Translations under genes and position numbers: made by a program | The notes under the pieces: model-generated | What the model was told of the DNA's origin: nothing | The model's input: only the letters and a program-made list of their open reading frames with translations | Databases searched by the model: none | Assembly (NCBI GenBank): GCA_905250075.1 | Contig: CAJNOP010000095.1 | Location: forward strand, 62,001 to 126,000 | Direction of reading: 5' to 3' | DNA: 64,000 nt | From: Rotaria sp. Silwood1 | Taxonomy: Eukaryota > Rotifera > Eurotatoria > Philodinida > Philodinidae | Part shown: piece by piece, positions 1 through 12,166 of the stretch | Layout of the letters: every line of letters starts with the position of its first letter | How positions within the stretch are numbered: the first letter of the stretch is position 1

Positions 1-646
1 ACATGGTGCATCTTATCAAAATAACTATTGTTGACAAATGACTTGGCATATATTACTTATTAGGCTATCATTTTATCGAGAAATATTTCCTCATTCATGT
101 GCTATATATAACATAATCTTTGCTTTTTTTACTTTGAGTAAGTTTTGGCAAGTTGAAGCTTGTTCAAACTCAATTTACGAATCTCATAAAGTTCGTTTCG
201 TAACTCTTAAACCAAAAGTTATAGAAAAAATTTCCAGATCATATTTGGCATGAACGCAACATTTTGATTCGCACCCAATGCTATCAAATCTCTGTAGACC
301 TCTTTAATACGTTGAAAGAGACCAGAATGAACATGTTGTCAAATTACTTTTCGACAACCTATTGGGAATATACTGAGCTTATAGTGCATTAGAATGTCAT
401 CGATTAACTGTTGACAGTATGAAAATCTGACTTCGAACATTCTAATGAAAATAAGCCTAATACAAACTTAACAAAAGTTATTTTTGATATAGATAATTCA
501 TTCTATATAACAGAATGTTATAATATAAACATAGGTTATATCTCTTAAAATGTCATCATATATATTCTAGATAAATGATGCATTTGAGTTTTAATAATCA
601 TATATGAAAATAAATGTTTTATATAAGATATTCATTGAATACATAC
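1..646. other. Left-edge sequence, probably calcium-channel intron
   Basis: After the donor at 641-646 the channel gene should continue with the domain I S6 segment, but no such exon is readable on the minus strand down to base 1. The intron is therefore at least 640 bp. A plus-strand stretch open at 38-253 has no family resemblance and is taken as chance. Confidence 0.45.
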
Positions 647-2849
647 TTTATATAATATTGATGTCCATCCTTCCATTGTTATACATTGAAATACTGTTAA
701 CATAGCCAAACCAAAATTATCAAAATTGATAATTCCATACCATGGACCCTCCCAACCCAGATCTTTACATTCTTGACCTTCGGGACATTTTCGACCTTTT
801 TCACCACATGGTCTCATTTCACCCGTACGTGGTATTTTGTCTATCAAAAAAGCAAACAAAACAATTCTTTTTCTTTAGTTTTTGCTTTTAGAAATCTATC
901 ATACTTGTTCCATTGATGTAACAAGTCATATGCATTTTTCCACAAAATAATTCCAGACCAATAATAGAATAAATAATAATGACAAAAAGTACTAAGAGAG
1001 CAATATGTAATAATGGTAGCATAGCTCGTAATATGGAATTTAATACAATTTGTAAACCTTAAAATATTAAATATTTCACAATTAGATTTTGTTGTGTCAA
1101 ATTTATTCAAATAAATATTAAATAAAATTACTCTTACCAAATAATAATAATAATAATAAATAACAACTAAACAACATATAAATCTATACGTGCATAACCC
1201 AGTACATTATTACAAACAATATCAAAACAGACAAAACAAGATTAACATCATTTATATTTACTTGGTACACCATTGACAAGTTTTAATGGTCGAATCACAC
1301 GAAATGCTCGTAATGATTTAACATCAAAACCTTGCACATTATATTGAACCAATATCACACTTAGAAATCTATTGAAAAAATAAAAATGTATTGTAATAAA
1401 TTTTCTTTTTTTCTATTAAAAAAAATATATATCATTTTTGTACCCGACAACAACAATAATAAAATCAAGTAAATTCCAACCACTTCTTAAATAAGCATTT
1501 GGATGAAGACATAAACCATATGCAATAATTTTTAATATAACTTCAAGTGTAAATATCGCCAAAAAAATATACTCAATTTGTTCCTTAGGAAAAAAACGAA
1601 AAATAAATTACTTCTTAATAATAACAAATCAAATGATTAGAAAGTTTTTAGACAAAGTGTTTATTCACTTTTGGCTAGTTAGAAAGTATTTTCGACGAGT
1701 AGAACTTGTCGAGACCAACTCGACGTACTCTACTGACGGGTTAAAAGCTATGGGTATTAGGACTAAAATTTTGTGCTCGTTTCGAATACTAGCTTAGAAA
1801 TTTCAAAATCATCGACGTCGGTTGTTTTGTAGAATGAACACTTCTCTACAAAAAGCTGTAGCGTTGATATAAGTGATGTTACAAGTATCTGTTTTTGAAA
1901 ACTCCTTTCAACGTAAAATGGTTGTCGATTTTCCAAAAAAGAGTATAAAAAAACCGGAAATTGAGATTCTTTGCCGAAAGACAAAAAAAAAACTTTAAAT
2001 AGTACATTTCATAGGGTATCTTCTCGTTTACAAGCTGAAATGTAATTAAGATCCTAATTGTTAGTTTCGAATTGCAATAATAAAAACACAAAAATTTTTG
2101 GTTTAGACTAATTTTTTTTGGGGGCTTTTTAAAGATTATTTCACCGATACATAATTTCTAAGCCTGTATTCGAAAAAAGCATCGTAACTAACGTCAAAAA
2201 TACTTTCTAGTAGGTCAAAATTGAACAAATATCTTGTTTAAAAGCTCCTATAATCATCTTTTATTAATTATCTGCATACCAAAATATAATTCGTTGGTGT
2301 TGTATCATTATTTGGTAATGGTTTACTAAGAGCTAATGCTGCACAATTACAAAAAATTGTAAACAATACAAGATATTCGAAAGGTCTGTATAAGAAAAAC
2401 AAACGTTATAAGAAAAATAGAAAAATAATAATTTATTGAATACATACTTCCATTCAACTAATTTAATACATGTTCGACGTAATTTATTATCAAGTGTCAA
2501 ACAAAATAAAGCTCGACGTGGGTGTTCAGGTGTCGTTTGCCGACGTTTACGTCGTCGTATTTCAGCTTGTTTTAAAACAGCATTCCATGGATTATTACCA
2601 GTTGGTATATCAAGTATATGTGCCTAAGTTTTATATATTTAAATCAATGATAAAAATTAACAAAAAAAAAACATGTAAATGATCTTACTGCTTTTTTTGG
2701 TGGTGCTTTCATTTGGGGTGGTAACGGCGGGACTTAAATAAAATCAACAAAAATAATTGACATTGTTACATTTTTTTTTCTTTCGTTTAGCTCTTACGTG
2801 TATCATACTCATCATCCGCTACATACGAATAAGTTAATGGACTAAACAT
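647..2849 (-). CDS. Voltage-gated calcium channel alpha-1 subunit (Cav1/Cav2 type), N-terminal and domain I exons; gene runs off the left edge
   Basis: Pore-forming subunit of a high-voltage-activated calcium channel. Exons in transcription order are 2849-2798, 2732-2689, 2623-2448, 2385-2280, 1583-1444, 1359-1262, 1057-905 and 840-647; each joins in phase with GT-AG borders. Seen in order: cytoplasmic N-terminus; [22 protein letters not shown]1 ([19 protein letters not shown]); S2-S3 ending [14 protein letters not shown]4 with spaced arginines ([18 protein letters not shown]); S5; a cysteine-rich turret; and the P-loop [16 protein letters not shown]. The Glu of TMEGW is the domain I member of the EEEE calcium selectivity filter. 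Spacing of the N-terminus and S1 fits Cav1 best, but Cav2 is not excluded. After 647 comes a donor (GTATGT), and no domain I S6 exon is visible in 1-646, so the rest should lie left of the window. The start ATG at 2849 is the first usable one; an upstream exon using the AG at 2854-2855 is possible. Confidence 0.92.
1674..2215. repeat. Foldback element in a calcium-channel intron
   Basis: The 696-bp intron between the S1 and S2-S3 exons contains an inverted repeat. The stretch around 1674-1700 (TAGAAAGTATTTTCGACG) pairs with 2191-2214, and 1780-1804 (TTCGAATACTAGCTTAGAAA) pairs with 2152-2175. The left arm has about 75 extra bases (1701-1775) absent from the right arm. The middle, about 1805-2150, is unpaired by eye and has no coding signal on either strand. 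Non-autonomous TIR element; family not assigned. Confidence 0.6.
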
Positions 2850-3503
2850 CGTACTTAATTTTTTTATCAAGATTCTATTGCTAGAATGTTTCGATAAATA
2901 GATATGGAATGACAATAATAGGAGACTAAAAGAAAAAATAATAATAAATTGTCCATAATGTGAAGAAAAGAACAAAAGAAAAAAAAAGTGAAGGAAAACT
3001 TACATAGAAGATCATCACAAAACATTATATTATGGAAAGAAGCAATAAACAATTGCTCAAGAGTGAATAGGATATATCTAAATAAAAGAAAATACTAGAA
3101 AAATAGCTCTGGGAGACTGATGTCTTTATGAATAAAAAAAATCAGATCTGAAGATCACACAAGGTCGTGGGAGGGAATATCATCAAGGATTTTTTTTCTA
3201 TTTCTCTGCCATACATCCGGTGCCAGATTAAGGACAAAAAAACTCGTGCTACAATCAAATATAATTTAACATTGATTGTGCTGCCATAAAAAATTTTCTT
3301 ATTTTTTTAAATTTAAATCGAAACATGAAAAAATTAATCTAAATATTTTCTTTTAATTTAATTATAAAATAAATTAATTTTTTTTATTAAATAATTTACC
3401 AATCATATCATATGTTGATCTGTTTAGCTATTTATTTTACATTGTCTTTTGCACTACGCATTCATTTATTTATTTTTTTTTTCGCCTAAGTAATTGAAAT
3501 TGC
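2850..3503. promoter_or_regulatory. Shared intergenic region between divergent calcium-channel and RBM5/10-like genes
   Basis: About 650 bp separates the first recognised calcium-channel exon (minus strand) from the RBM5/10-like start (plus strand), so both 5' ends must be served from here. It is T/A-rich with homopolymer runs. I see no convincing TATA box, conserved motif or coding exon, although an untranslated or short 5' exon of the channel gene could lie in it. Confidence 0.4.
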
Positions 3504-6500
3504 ATGCATCAAGCTAGTTCAAGTCCAGACGATATGTCATCAGGCCATTCACTTAAAACTCGTGCTGAACAAGAGCGTATATCATCATTTCTTCATGAAA
3601 ATACTCGAAGGTAAAACGAATAAAAAATTGTTTTTGATTAAGTTTTTTTTTTTCTATAAATATTTAGATCAAGTTCAGAAGAAAAAAAATCTCATCGTAT
3701 TCCTAGTGGTAATTCTCGGCATCGTCATCATCGACATCCACTTGATCCAATCGAATCTGATTCAGATTCTGATCTTCGTAGTCGTCATAGATCAAATAAT
3801 AAATCAAAAACAAAACATCGTCGATCACATTCACGTTCGTCATCAAGTGAAGGTGAACGACGACGAAAGCGTAAACAATCTGATAAAAATAATGATACAA
3901 ATCATCGTCGTCGTCGAAGACATTCATCGGCTAGTTCAAGTCGTAGTTCAACAACTCGTAGTAAGAGTCGAGATCGAAAACGACGAATATCGGTAAAAAA
4001 TTTATTTTTCTTGTTTTTTTTTTTAATATGAACAAACGATCAAAACTTTGTAATAATGTTTTTTCTATATTATAGGTTGAAAAACATGAACCAAAACCAA
4101 CTAGTACAATTATTATGCATAACATTCCATTAATTTTCGATGAACATGAGGTTTACAATTTTTGTTTTGTTTGTTTTTCCCCCAATTCTAAACGATTATC
4201 AGAGTTTTAATCAAGAACAACTGATCTAAAAAATTTTCAAGTTTTTACATGTCACTATTTTTTTGATTTTGGAAGTATATTAGCTAATGTTCGCATTTCA
4301 TGAAAAGTACTTCACCATGTAGTATTTGAGTATGACATGATGAAATACAATTGAAAGAAACTTATGTGATTGCAACAGTAATTAAGAGACAGACACGAGT
4401 AACGGAAGGAGTGCTTTGATGGTTATAGGATGCAACAAACAATAGAGAATGACTCATACCGATGTGTCATGCGATTTGCTTCTGTCAAATCGATATGACG
4501 ATGAAAGAAAATTCTATCGATTGTAATTATGACTAGTACGTTTCACGATTTATCTTTGAAAGATCTGTCCTTGTTATAATCATTTAATTTCGGTTAAGAA
4601 GCTTATGAGAAAAATATCTTCGTTAGTTTTACTTTGAGTATTAACTTTAGTACGATTTCATCAAGGTTTATTTTCATTGAAAATGTAAGGTTAATTTGTC
4701 AAATAATTGAGTCAATGAGTTCGTTGACATTTAAATATCACGAGCAAAGAAGATCAATTTAAAATTTGAGCGCACGACATTATAGATTATCAAAAGATAA
4801 ATCTCTAGAAAACAAAGAATTCCATATATCATATAAGCCTATCGATTTAATTTATCTAGATATTAACTATTTTAATTAAAACAAAAAAATATCAAAGTTT
4901 TATTTGTATTTTTAGCTCTTATCTGAATTATCGATTGCTAAAGTACCAATACAAGAAATTCGTATAATTCATCGTAGAGATCCCGGTAAATACAGAAAAT
5001 AAAGAAGCTTTCGTTTTTATTTTAATTCTTCTATTTATATTTTTATTTTATTATAGCGACAAATCTTCAAACGGCTTATATCGAATTCAGTACAGTTCAA
5101 GAAGCTGAACAATGGATGAATTTAACGCAGGTTCAAACAAAAACCTAAATATTCCATCATTCTTGTTCCTATCTATTGGTGGGAGTGCCGTCTTTAATAC
5201 AATGGACGGCAGCATATATATATGTATACATATATATGTATACACACAGATATATAACTATATTCGTCGAGAATTTATTTGGACACTCGAATCAATCCCT
5301 ACTGTTCATTTTCATTCAGGGTACATTTCTTCTCAACGATCATCTTGTTACACTGACACATCGCTTCGACGACGATTCATCATCGATAAATATCAACAGC
5401 AATACTACTACTCATCGAGATTATCAGCGTAATAATATCAATGAATTACGTCTTCGTGATTGGGATTGTTATAAAGTAAATAAATTCATTCTTGTTTTTT
5501 TTCATGATTTTAGTTTATTTTATTGTTTTTCTGTATAGTGTGGTGTACAAAATTTTAAACGACGTGATCATTGTTTTAATTGTCATATATCGCGTGAAGG
5601 TATGTGGGAAAAGATTAATAATAAATATATATATATATAATCCAAATCAAATGAAGAAAACAAAAAAAGACAAAATATTTAGAAACAAAATTAAAATAAA
5701 AAAAAACGTTTTTCTGGAATTTCTTATAGACTCGGAACGAACACGAGATCTTGATGGATTTTCATTTGTTGGTTTAAATCCATGCAATAGTAAGAAATAC
5801 AAAATTTATCTGTTTTTCTTTTTTATTATATTTATCTATTTTTATTTTAGCATTGGTACTACGTGGTTTAGATATTTTAACATCTAAAGAAACAATTGAA
5901 ACTAAATTACTTGAATTAACATTAGTACCAATGAAAAATTCTGCAATTGTTAAAGACAATTATACCGGTGTATCACGTGGTTTTGCTTTTGTTGAATATA
6001 ATTCAATACATGTATGTTGTTTTCTTGTTAAGATTTATTTATAGATAAGAAATAATTTTTTTTTTCAAGGATTCTGTATTAGTTTATGAAAAATTACAAA
6101 CAACAACACCTGGAGTTGAGATCGAAGGAAAAGCTGTTATAGTCCATTTTTCAAAAAATAATTTTGCAACATCGTAAATTTTCATTTTTAATAATAAAAT
6201 TTATTTTATTTTATTTAATAATTCATTTGTATTAAAGACTTGCACAAATTCAAGATGAAGATGAAGATTTTTATTCAAGACGATCAACATCGTCTCGAAA
6301 TCGTCATCGACATGATCATGTAAAAATTAATATTTTTTTTCTTTGCTCTTCATTTATATTCATTTATTTTAATAGGATCGTCCGTCAAATGTTGGTCAAT
6401 TACTTCCATCAAATAATGGTAAAAAGAATAAAAGAATATTCGATACCCATATAGTTAGAAATTTTTATATCTTACAATTAATGAGAATGTTGAACGAGAA

Positions 6501-8488
6501 TAAAAATAACAAAACATAGGGATAAAATTATAATCTTTCAAATTTTCTTTGAATAATTCTAAGCATTTTATTCAAATTTAATGCTAATGCAAATTATTCA
6601 TCAAAATTGCATACGTTTTTTTGTTTTAGTCGATCGAACACTTACTGCAGCTGATATTGCTCAACAAGCATTACAAAATATTCATGCTCAAAAACAACGT
6701 GATTATACTCGTCCACAACGTCGTCGAAATCATTCAAGTAGTGATTATTCAAGTGATTCATCATCAAATCCACAAAGAAAAAGACAATGTTCAAAAAAAG
6801 AATCCGAACAATATACAACACCAGATCCATCAAAATTTGAATGGTATCCAGAAGTTGGTTATCATTTTGATAAAACAACAGGATTTTATTTTGATGCTAA
6901 ATCATCATATTTTTATAATCCAACAACACAAAAATATATGTATTGGGATCCAGCTCAATCAACATATATACCTGTTGAAGATACAATAACAACAACAGTT
7001 ACAAATGAAACTACAAATACAACAGCAACTGAGCCAAAAGATAAATCTGAAAAAGTCAAAAATGCTCAAAAAGTTGCAAAAGTATGTCTTCATTTTTTTG
7101 TTTTTGATTAAAAAAAATTCATTTGTTTATTACAGGAAATGGAACAATGGGCAAAAAAAGAACGTGAAAGAAAAGAAAAAGAAGCTAAACGTAAAGCTCA
7201 AGTAGCAGCAGCTGCTATGCCAACAACAATAAGTACGAATGATTCTACATCTACAAATTCATCTTCAACAGGAGCATCATCATTTGCTGAAGTTGGTCTT
7301 CCATCAAATAGACCAACTGGTGGTTTAATATCATTAAATTTGATGTCATCTAATAGTAGTACATCTACAACAAATCGACCAGCTTTATTAGCAGCATTTG
7401 ATAATCCTGATTCGGATAATGATGATAATGATAATGATAATGATAATAATACAACAAAATCTTCAACAACAACGACAACAACAAGTACAAATGTTCTTGA
7501 TAGTAATGAAGAAAAATTAGTTGATTGGAATAAATTAGCATGTCTTCTATGTCAACGACAATTTGATACACGTGAAATACTTGAAAAACATTTACAAATG
7601 TCAAATCTTCATAAAGTAATATATTAAGGACGACTATAAGCTTTTGACTCCAGGACAAAATATATGAAGAGTTGTTGAGAAAAATTTCCTCTATCCAATA
7701 ATATATGCATTATCAAGTTCTACCGCCTACTGTTGACATGTCAATAGATTGTGCCATATTCTATCGTGATAGCAGCAACGGCTTTGCCATCTCTTAACAA
7801 GTTATCATCCTACATATATATTGTTCTGTAGTCAAAGATTAGCGGAAAAACTTGTAGTCACGTTTTATTTATCTAATGATTTTTTTATTTAGGAAAATTT
7901 AGCAAAAGCCGGTATTGTTCGATCACAACCAGTATGTATTGATCTGTTTCTTTTTAAATCTTATTTATAAAATTCTCTTTAGCTTGTTTATCGTGATCGT
8001 GCGAAAGAACGTCGAGAAGCATTCGGAATAGATGATTCAAGTAAACGAAATGATTATTCACCTGTTCACGAACGATCATCATATTCAACAAATTCGCGTC
8101 GAACACATAATCAAAGTAAATAATATAATATTCTTTTTTGTCTTTAATTAAGATTTATGTATTTAAATGTTACAGATCAATCATCATCGTCATCATCAGG
8201 TAGTATCGGTTCAAAATTAATGAAGAAACATGGTTGGCAAGAAGGCCAAGGTTTAGGAAAAAAATTACAAGGTCGAGCTGATCCTCTTGAAGTATATATT
8301 CATTTTAAAAACGAAAATAAGAAAAAACTTATTTGTTTTTTTCTCTTTCTCTCTAGGCTGAAATGAGACAAAGAGGACTTGGTCTTGGTGCTGATCAACG
8401 ACTTAAATATCATGCTGAACCAGGAGATTCATATAAAGATGTTGTACGAAAAGTTGCACGTGCACGATTTTCAATGATGGAATCTTGA
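3504..8488 (+). CDS. RBM5/RBM10-type RNA-binding splicing factor, complete
   Basis: Nuclear spliceosome-associated RNA-binding protein of the RBM5/6/10 family, which regulates 3' splice-site choice and exon skipping. Eighteen exons join in phase to 889 codons: 3504-3610, 3668-3992, 4076-4150, 4916-4985, 5057-5130, 5320-5475, 5539-5599, 5730-5789, 5851-6011, 6070-6173, 6238-6319, 6376-6418, 6630-7081, 7136-7615, 7893-7931, 7983-8115, 8176-8291, 8357-8488. Domains in family order: Arg/Ser-rich N-terminus; RRM1 (about residues 152-225); RanBP2-type zinc finger (264-289, Cys pairs DCYKC and CFNC); RRM2 (310-395, RGFAFVEY); OCRE (509-560, aromatic repeats [19 protein letters not shown]); C2H2 finger (719-750); G-patch (about 815-860, GWQEGQGLG). 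Human RBM5 is 815 and RBM10 930 residues, so length fits. An in-frame TGA at 3495 precedes the chosen ATG. I cannot separate RBM5 from RBM10 orthology by eye. Confidence 0.95.
4151..4915 (+). other. Long intron 3 of the RBM5/10-like gene
   Basis: 765-bp GT-AG intron splitting RRM1, much longer than its roughly 60-bp neighbours. It has no ORF of note and no inverted repeat I could match. Its size suggests an old insertion that is no longer recognisable. Confidence 0.5.
5205..5265. repeat. TA/TATG-rich simple repeat in intron 5 of the RBM5/10-like gene
   Basis: Alternating ATATATGTATAC units in the 189-bp intron 5131-5319 form a self-complementary low-complexity stretch. The intron stays open for part of its length in one frame, but the downstream exon joins in phase only if it is spliced out. 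Confidence 0.6.
7626..7880. repeat. Probable small foldback element in intron 14 of the RBM5/10-like gene
   Basis: In the 277-bp intron 7616-7892, the beginning (CTTTTGACTCCAGGACAAAA and following) resembles the reverse complement of the end (7820-7860, CTTTGACTACAGAACAA on the other strand). The near-perfect palindrome TTGACATGTCAA sits at the centre, about 7734-7745. Arms are diverged and gapped, so this is tentative. Confidence 0.35.
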
Positions 8489-11400
8489 CAATATTCATCT
8501 TTTATGTACATGTTTCTTTATATATTTGTGTGCTTGTGTGTATGAGTGTATCCGTCACTAGTATATATATTCATATAATATATATGCTCGACAGTTTTTT
8601 TTTTCTACGATATTAAATACATATTATGGAGATGAACTTTGTGTCATTGTATGAACGTTGAATATGAATGTGTTAATGATTACAAATGATGAATGAAAGT
8701 TTAAATTTGCTATTGTTTTTGTTTAAAATTTAATTACAAATGAAAAATCTCATAAGAAAAGTATTCCATGAAAATTAGTACGATGATTATTTTCTGCTGC
8801 AATAAAAAAAGTGGACGAAAATGTGACGTTTTTTCATGCTGTTGATAAGAAACGTTAGAATGCGTGAGATCAATTTTTGAGAATATGGAACCTGAAAGTA
8901 TTGTCAAGAATTGGTAAATAGTTATGTTTCAATTGACATGATAGATAGATTATGCTAAAGACTTTAAATCGACGAGATTGATTAGAAGATAACGTACAGC
9001 TAAAATCGGTCTCACAAGAGAATCTACCCGAGTGGTACTTTGTGTTTGAAATGAGGCGTTGCTCATCAGATAGGGTCTATTGAGACTAGAAGAATTCCTC
9101 CTTATACATTGTTCTTCTAGAGTTATGGCCGTTCTACTGAAATTTCTACTCTTAGCCCAATACTTATTAAAAAAACTAACAAATGAATTCTGACCTGAAG
9201 CTTTGTCTATAAACATCTCTAAAGACATCAACTCTTCAAAAGAACAGACAATTTAGTGTTTTTTGATGATTTGATACCTCAAGAAAAAATCGCTTGTTTT
9301 TGCTAAAATGTTTTGGATTTTTTAATCGTCTCAAGAACTGTTTATAGACCAAGTTTCAGGCCAGAGTTGGTTTGTTTTGTGTAAGTACTGCACTAACGGT
9401 AAGAAATTCAGTGAAATGAACATAACACCGGAAACATAGCACATGAAAAGGAATTCGTCTTGGCTTTTTCAATCTCTACAAACGCCACGTAATGAGCAGT
9501 GTTTCATCTCAAACGTGAGGTACCGCCTAGGATGGCTTCTTCGTCATTGAACACCCTTTGTTTCTGAATATTAACATCAGCTAACAGGCGTCACTTGGCT
9601 AAATTATGTGATTGAAACTGTGGAAGTAATAATGAAGAAATTAATTAGCTATATGATTTGATTCAATGACAGTGAGGAAAAGGTTTTGATTTGAAGCAAA
9701 AAAATGAATTTAATCAAAAATAAAGAACTTGGTTTATTCCATCATAAATTACGATATCAATTTCAAGTGTCCATCAGTGCTGTTTTCGAATCTTCTGAAA
9801 ATTCAACTCGATCTGATCACTTTTACCTATAGAAACAATAAAAATACTAATGAAATTTTTAATAATTTTTATTAGTGATTTTTCAAAATTTATTAACCGA
9901 TTTTCAGATGCTTTTTTTTGTAAAAGTGACTTTTGTCTTTGAATTTTGAAGTCTTTCGACTTCTCGTTTTTCTCACTGTACCTTTTGTGGTATTGTCCTG
10001 CTGCATACAAAAATTCAAAAGCTTTTGTCAATTCTTTAAGAACTTCGAAACTATCATGAAAAAAGTCTGCTTTGCTCTTTTTTCTATGTTTTGTTACCAA
10101 AATGTTGATCAATTGCATTTTATGCCGCAACAATCAAGCGCTCCAAAATTTCTCTTGGTGATAGAGCACATTGAGTTCTATCATCTAAAGTATCTCATAA
10201 ATTCGATCTTTGAGAAGAGTGAAGTAGTTTTGATTCAGTCATCTTTCTTCTATTATTTGTAAGATATGTTTGAAGAAGCTGACCTGTTTTCTATCCAAAC
10301 TTGCCAATTCATTACGAAATATAGAGACATATAGTGAGAAAATGCTCTTGATGAAATACAATCCATTAGAAAGAAGGAAAGAAAAATATAACCTTGATTT
10401 TTTTTTTCGGCAGTCATTTATTTACACATTCTACTTTTAAATGGATGTCACTCACTACATATACGTATATGAGCGGAAAAATGGCAACAGTAATAGAATT
10501 ATATTATAAGCATGTTTTCTTTTCTTCATTATCAAATAACTTTTTTATTAGTCGCTCTTGCTCTTGATATTTGCACTTTTAAATAAAATTCAATATAATT
10601 AATCATGCAGTCATCAATCCATCTAGAATGAGAGCAATGACGAAATTACACTCCTCATCTCACCGATCCTATTCTGATATCAGAAATCTTTATGTATATG
10701 TGTAATTGAAACATAATAAATTAATTTAAGATATGTAATCATTACATCTATTCATCACTGAATTCACGATGAGACATAAGTCAATAGAAAACTAATACTT
10801 GTTCTATTGAAAAATAGTAAATGATACTTCTTATTTTGTTCTTGTTTGTTCATTTCATAGGTTTTTCTTTATTGCTCCTGAGCGCTTGTAATATGTTCTT
10901 TGTTACTTTTGTTTTGCGTTGTTCAATAAATTCGTAGCGGTAAATGATACCATGTTTTTGCGCAATAATTCTCAAGCAATGTGATATAACATGAAAGCAT
11001 ATCTTCGATACAAAAATCGACAATTCAAACGAAGTCAAAAGAATCAAGATATACATACAATGGTCAAATCTTTAACTTAAAATTATCGTAGAATTTAAGA
11101 GAATAGAACAGAATTCAAGTAATTCTATTCAATTTAAGGGAGCCAAGTGGCCTGTTTAAAACGAAATATGTATTCTTCAATATTAGCACAAACAAAGAAG
11201 CGTTCAGCAAATCAGAAATATTTTAATGACATTTAGTCTTTTCAAGTAAACAGGAACAATGATGATGTCTGAATCACTGCAAATTAGATAGCACAATTTT
11301 TTGTCAAAAGTCGGTCGTCCTGACAGACACCTGCTTTCAATATTATCGGAAGGCTACCTCCTCTACCCTTAGACTCTGATTTTGTTAAATTTCTTGTTTT

Positions 11401-12166
11401 CGTTGGCTTGTTCTTGACTTACTTTCAATTTCCTTGAATGCTCAATGTTTGGATCGTGAGTATTGTTGTCCAGTTGCCTCAATATCACTGCGAACATAAC
11501 TTTGCATAATGTTCACACAAGAGAAAAGAGAGAGAAACAGGCATCATCGAAGTCAATATTACAAGAGAGAAGTTATTCAGAAGAAAGAAAAGGAAGGGCA
11601 ATGAAGTGTAACGCGCAATAAAGGTTTCACTGTATAATTAAATACATAGAAGTGACGATGTTGTTTTCGTTCTTGTCATGTCTAACTTGACTACCTAGAC
11701 AACAGTCTAGTGCGATGTGAAGGAAGGAGAAAGTCATAAAAAGAACCAATCAAGCATAAATAATGAATCATGTTCTTCTGACCAAAATCATTGAAAGAGA
11801 AAGTACATGTGACACATTACCACTAAAGTTATTCCCCGAAAAAAAGAGAGAGAAAATGGGAAAGAATAGTAATACGAAGAATGACGTTCTTGGTGTTTTC
11901 TCTTAGTTTATTAGGATGTGTCCAATGATTAAATATTTTTGTAATCTCTCTCTTCCTCCTGTCTTCTTCACCATAGTACTGTCAATAAAAACCAGATCAG
12001 GTTCGTTCTTGGTTGCCAAAAAAAAATACAACACTATATCTAGTAGGCACACAAACATAAAAAGAGAATCAATATTTATATATCAATAGAGAAAGTGGTG
12101 TCTGTTTGATCGGCAAACAATCACTCATAACACTTGATTGACGATCAACTTATCATTCAAAGCAAT
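8489..12166. other. Gene-poor intergenic region
   Basis: 3.7 kb with no supported gene. The first few hundred bases are the 3' UTR of the RBM5/10-like gene. Minus-strand stretches at 8950-9231 and 9774-10133 are open for 93 and 119 codons but match no family I know. The second changes frame and hits stops when followed upstream, so it is at most a decayed exon. A short palindrome lies near 9845-9890 (AATACTAATGAAATTTTTAA against its complement). The last few hundred bases must hold the promoter of the ART-TPR gene; no clear motif is seen. Confidence 0.5.

Noticed and set aside
12134..12166. Extension of the ART-TPR protein to a TTG codon 11 codons upstream
   Set aside because: Animal nuclear genes start at ATG; the first ATG in frame is 12167, and a stop lies just upstream at 12128.
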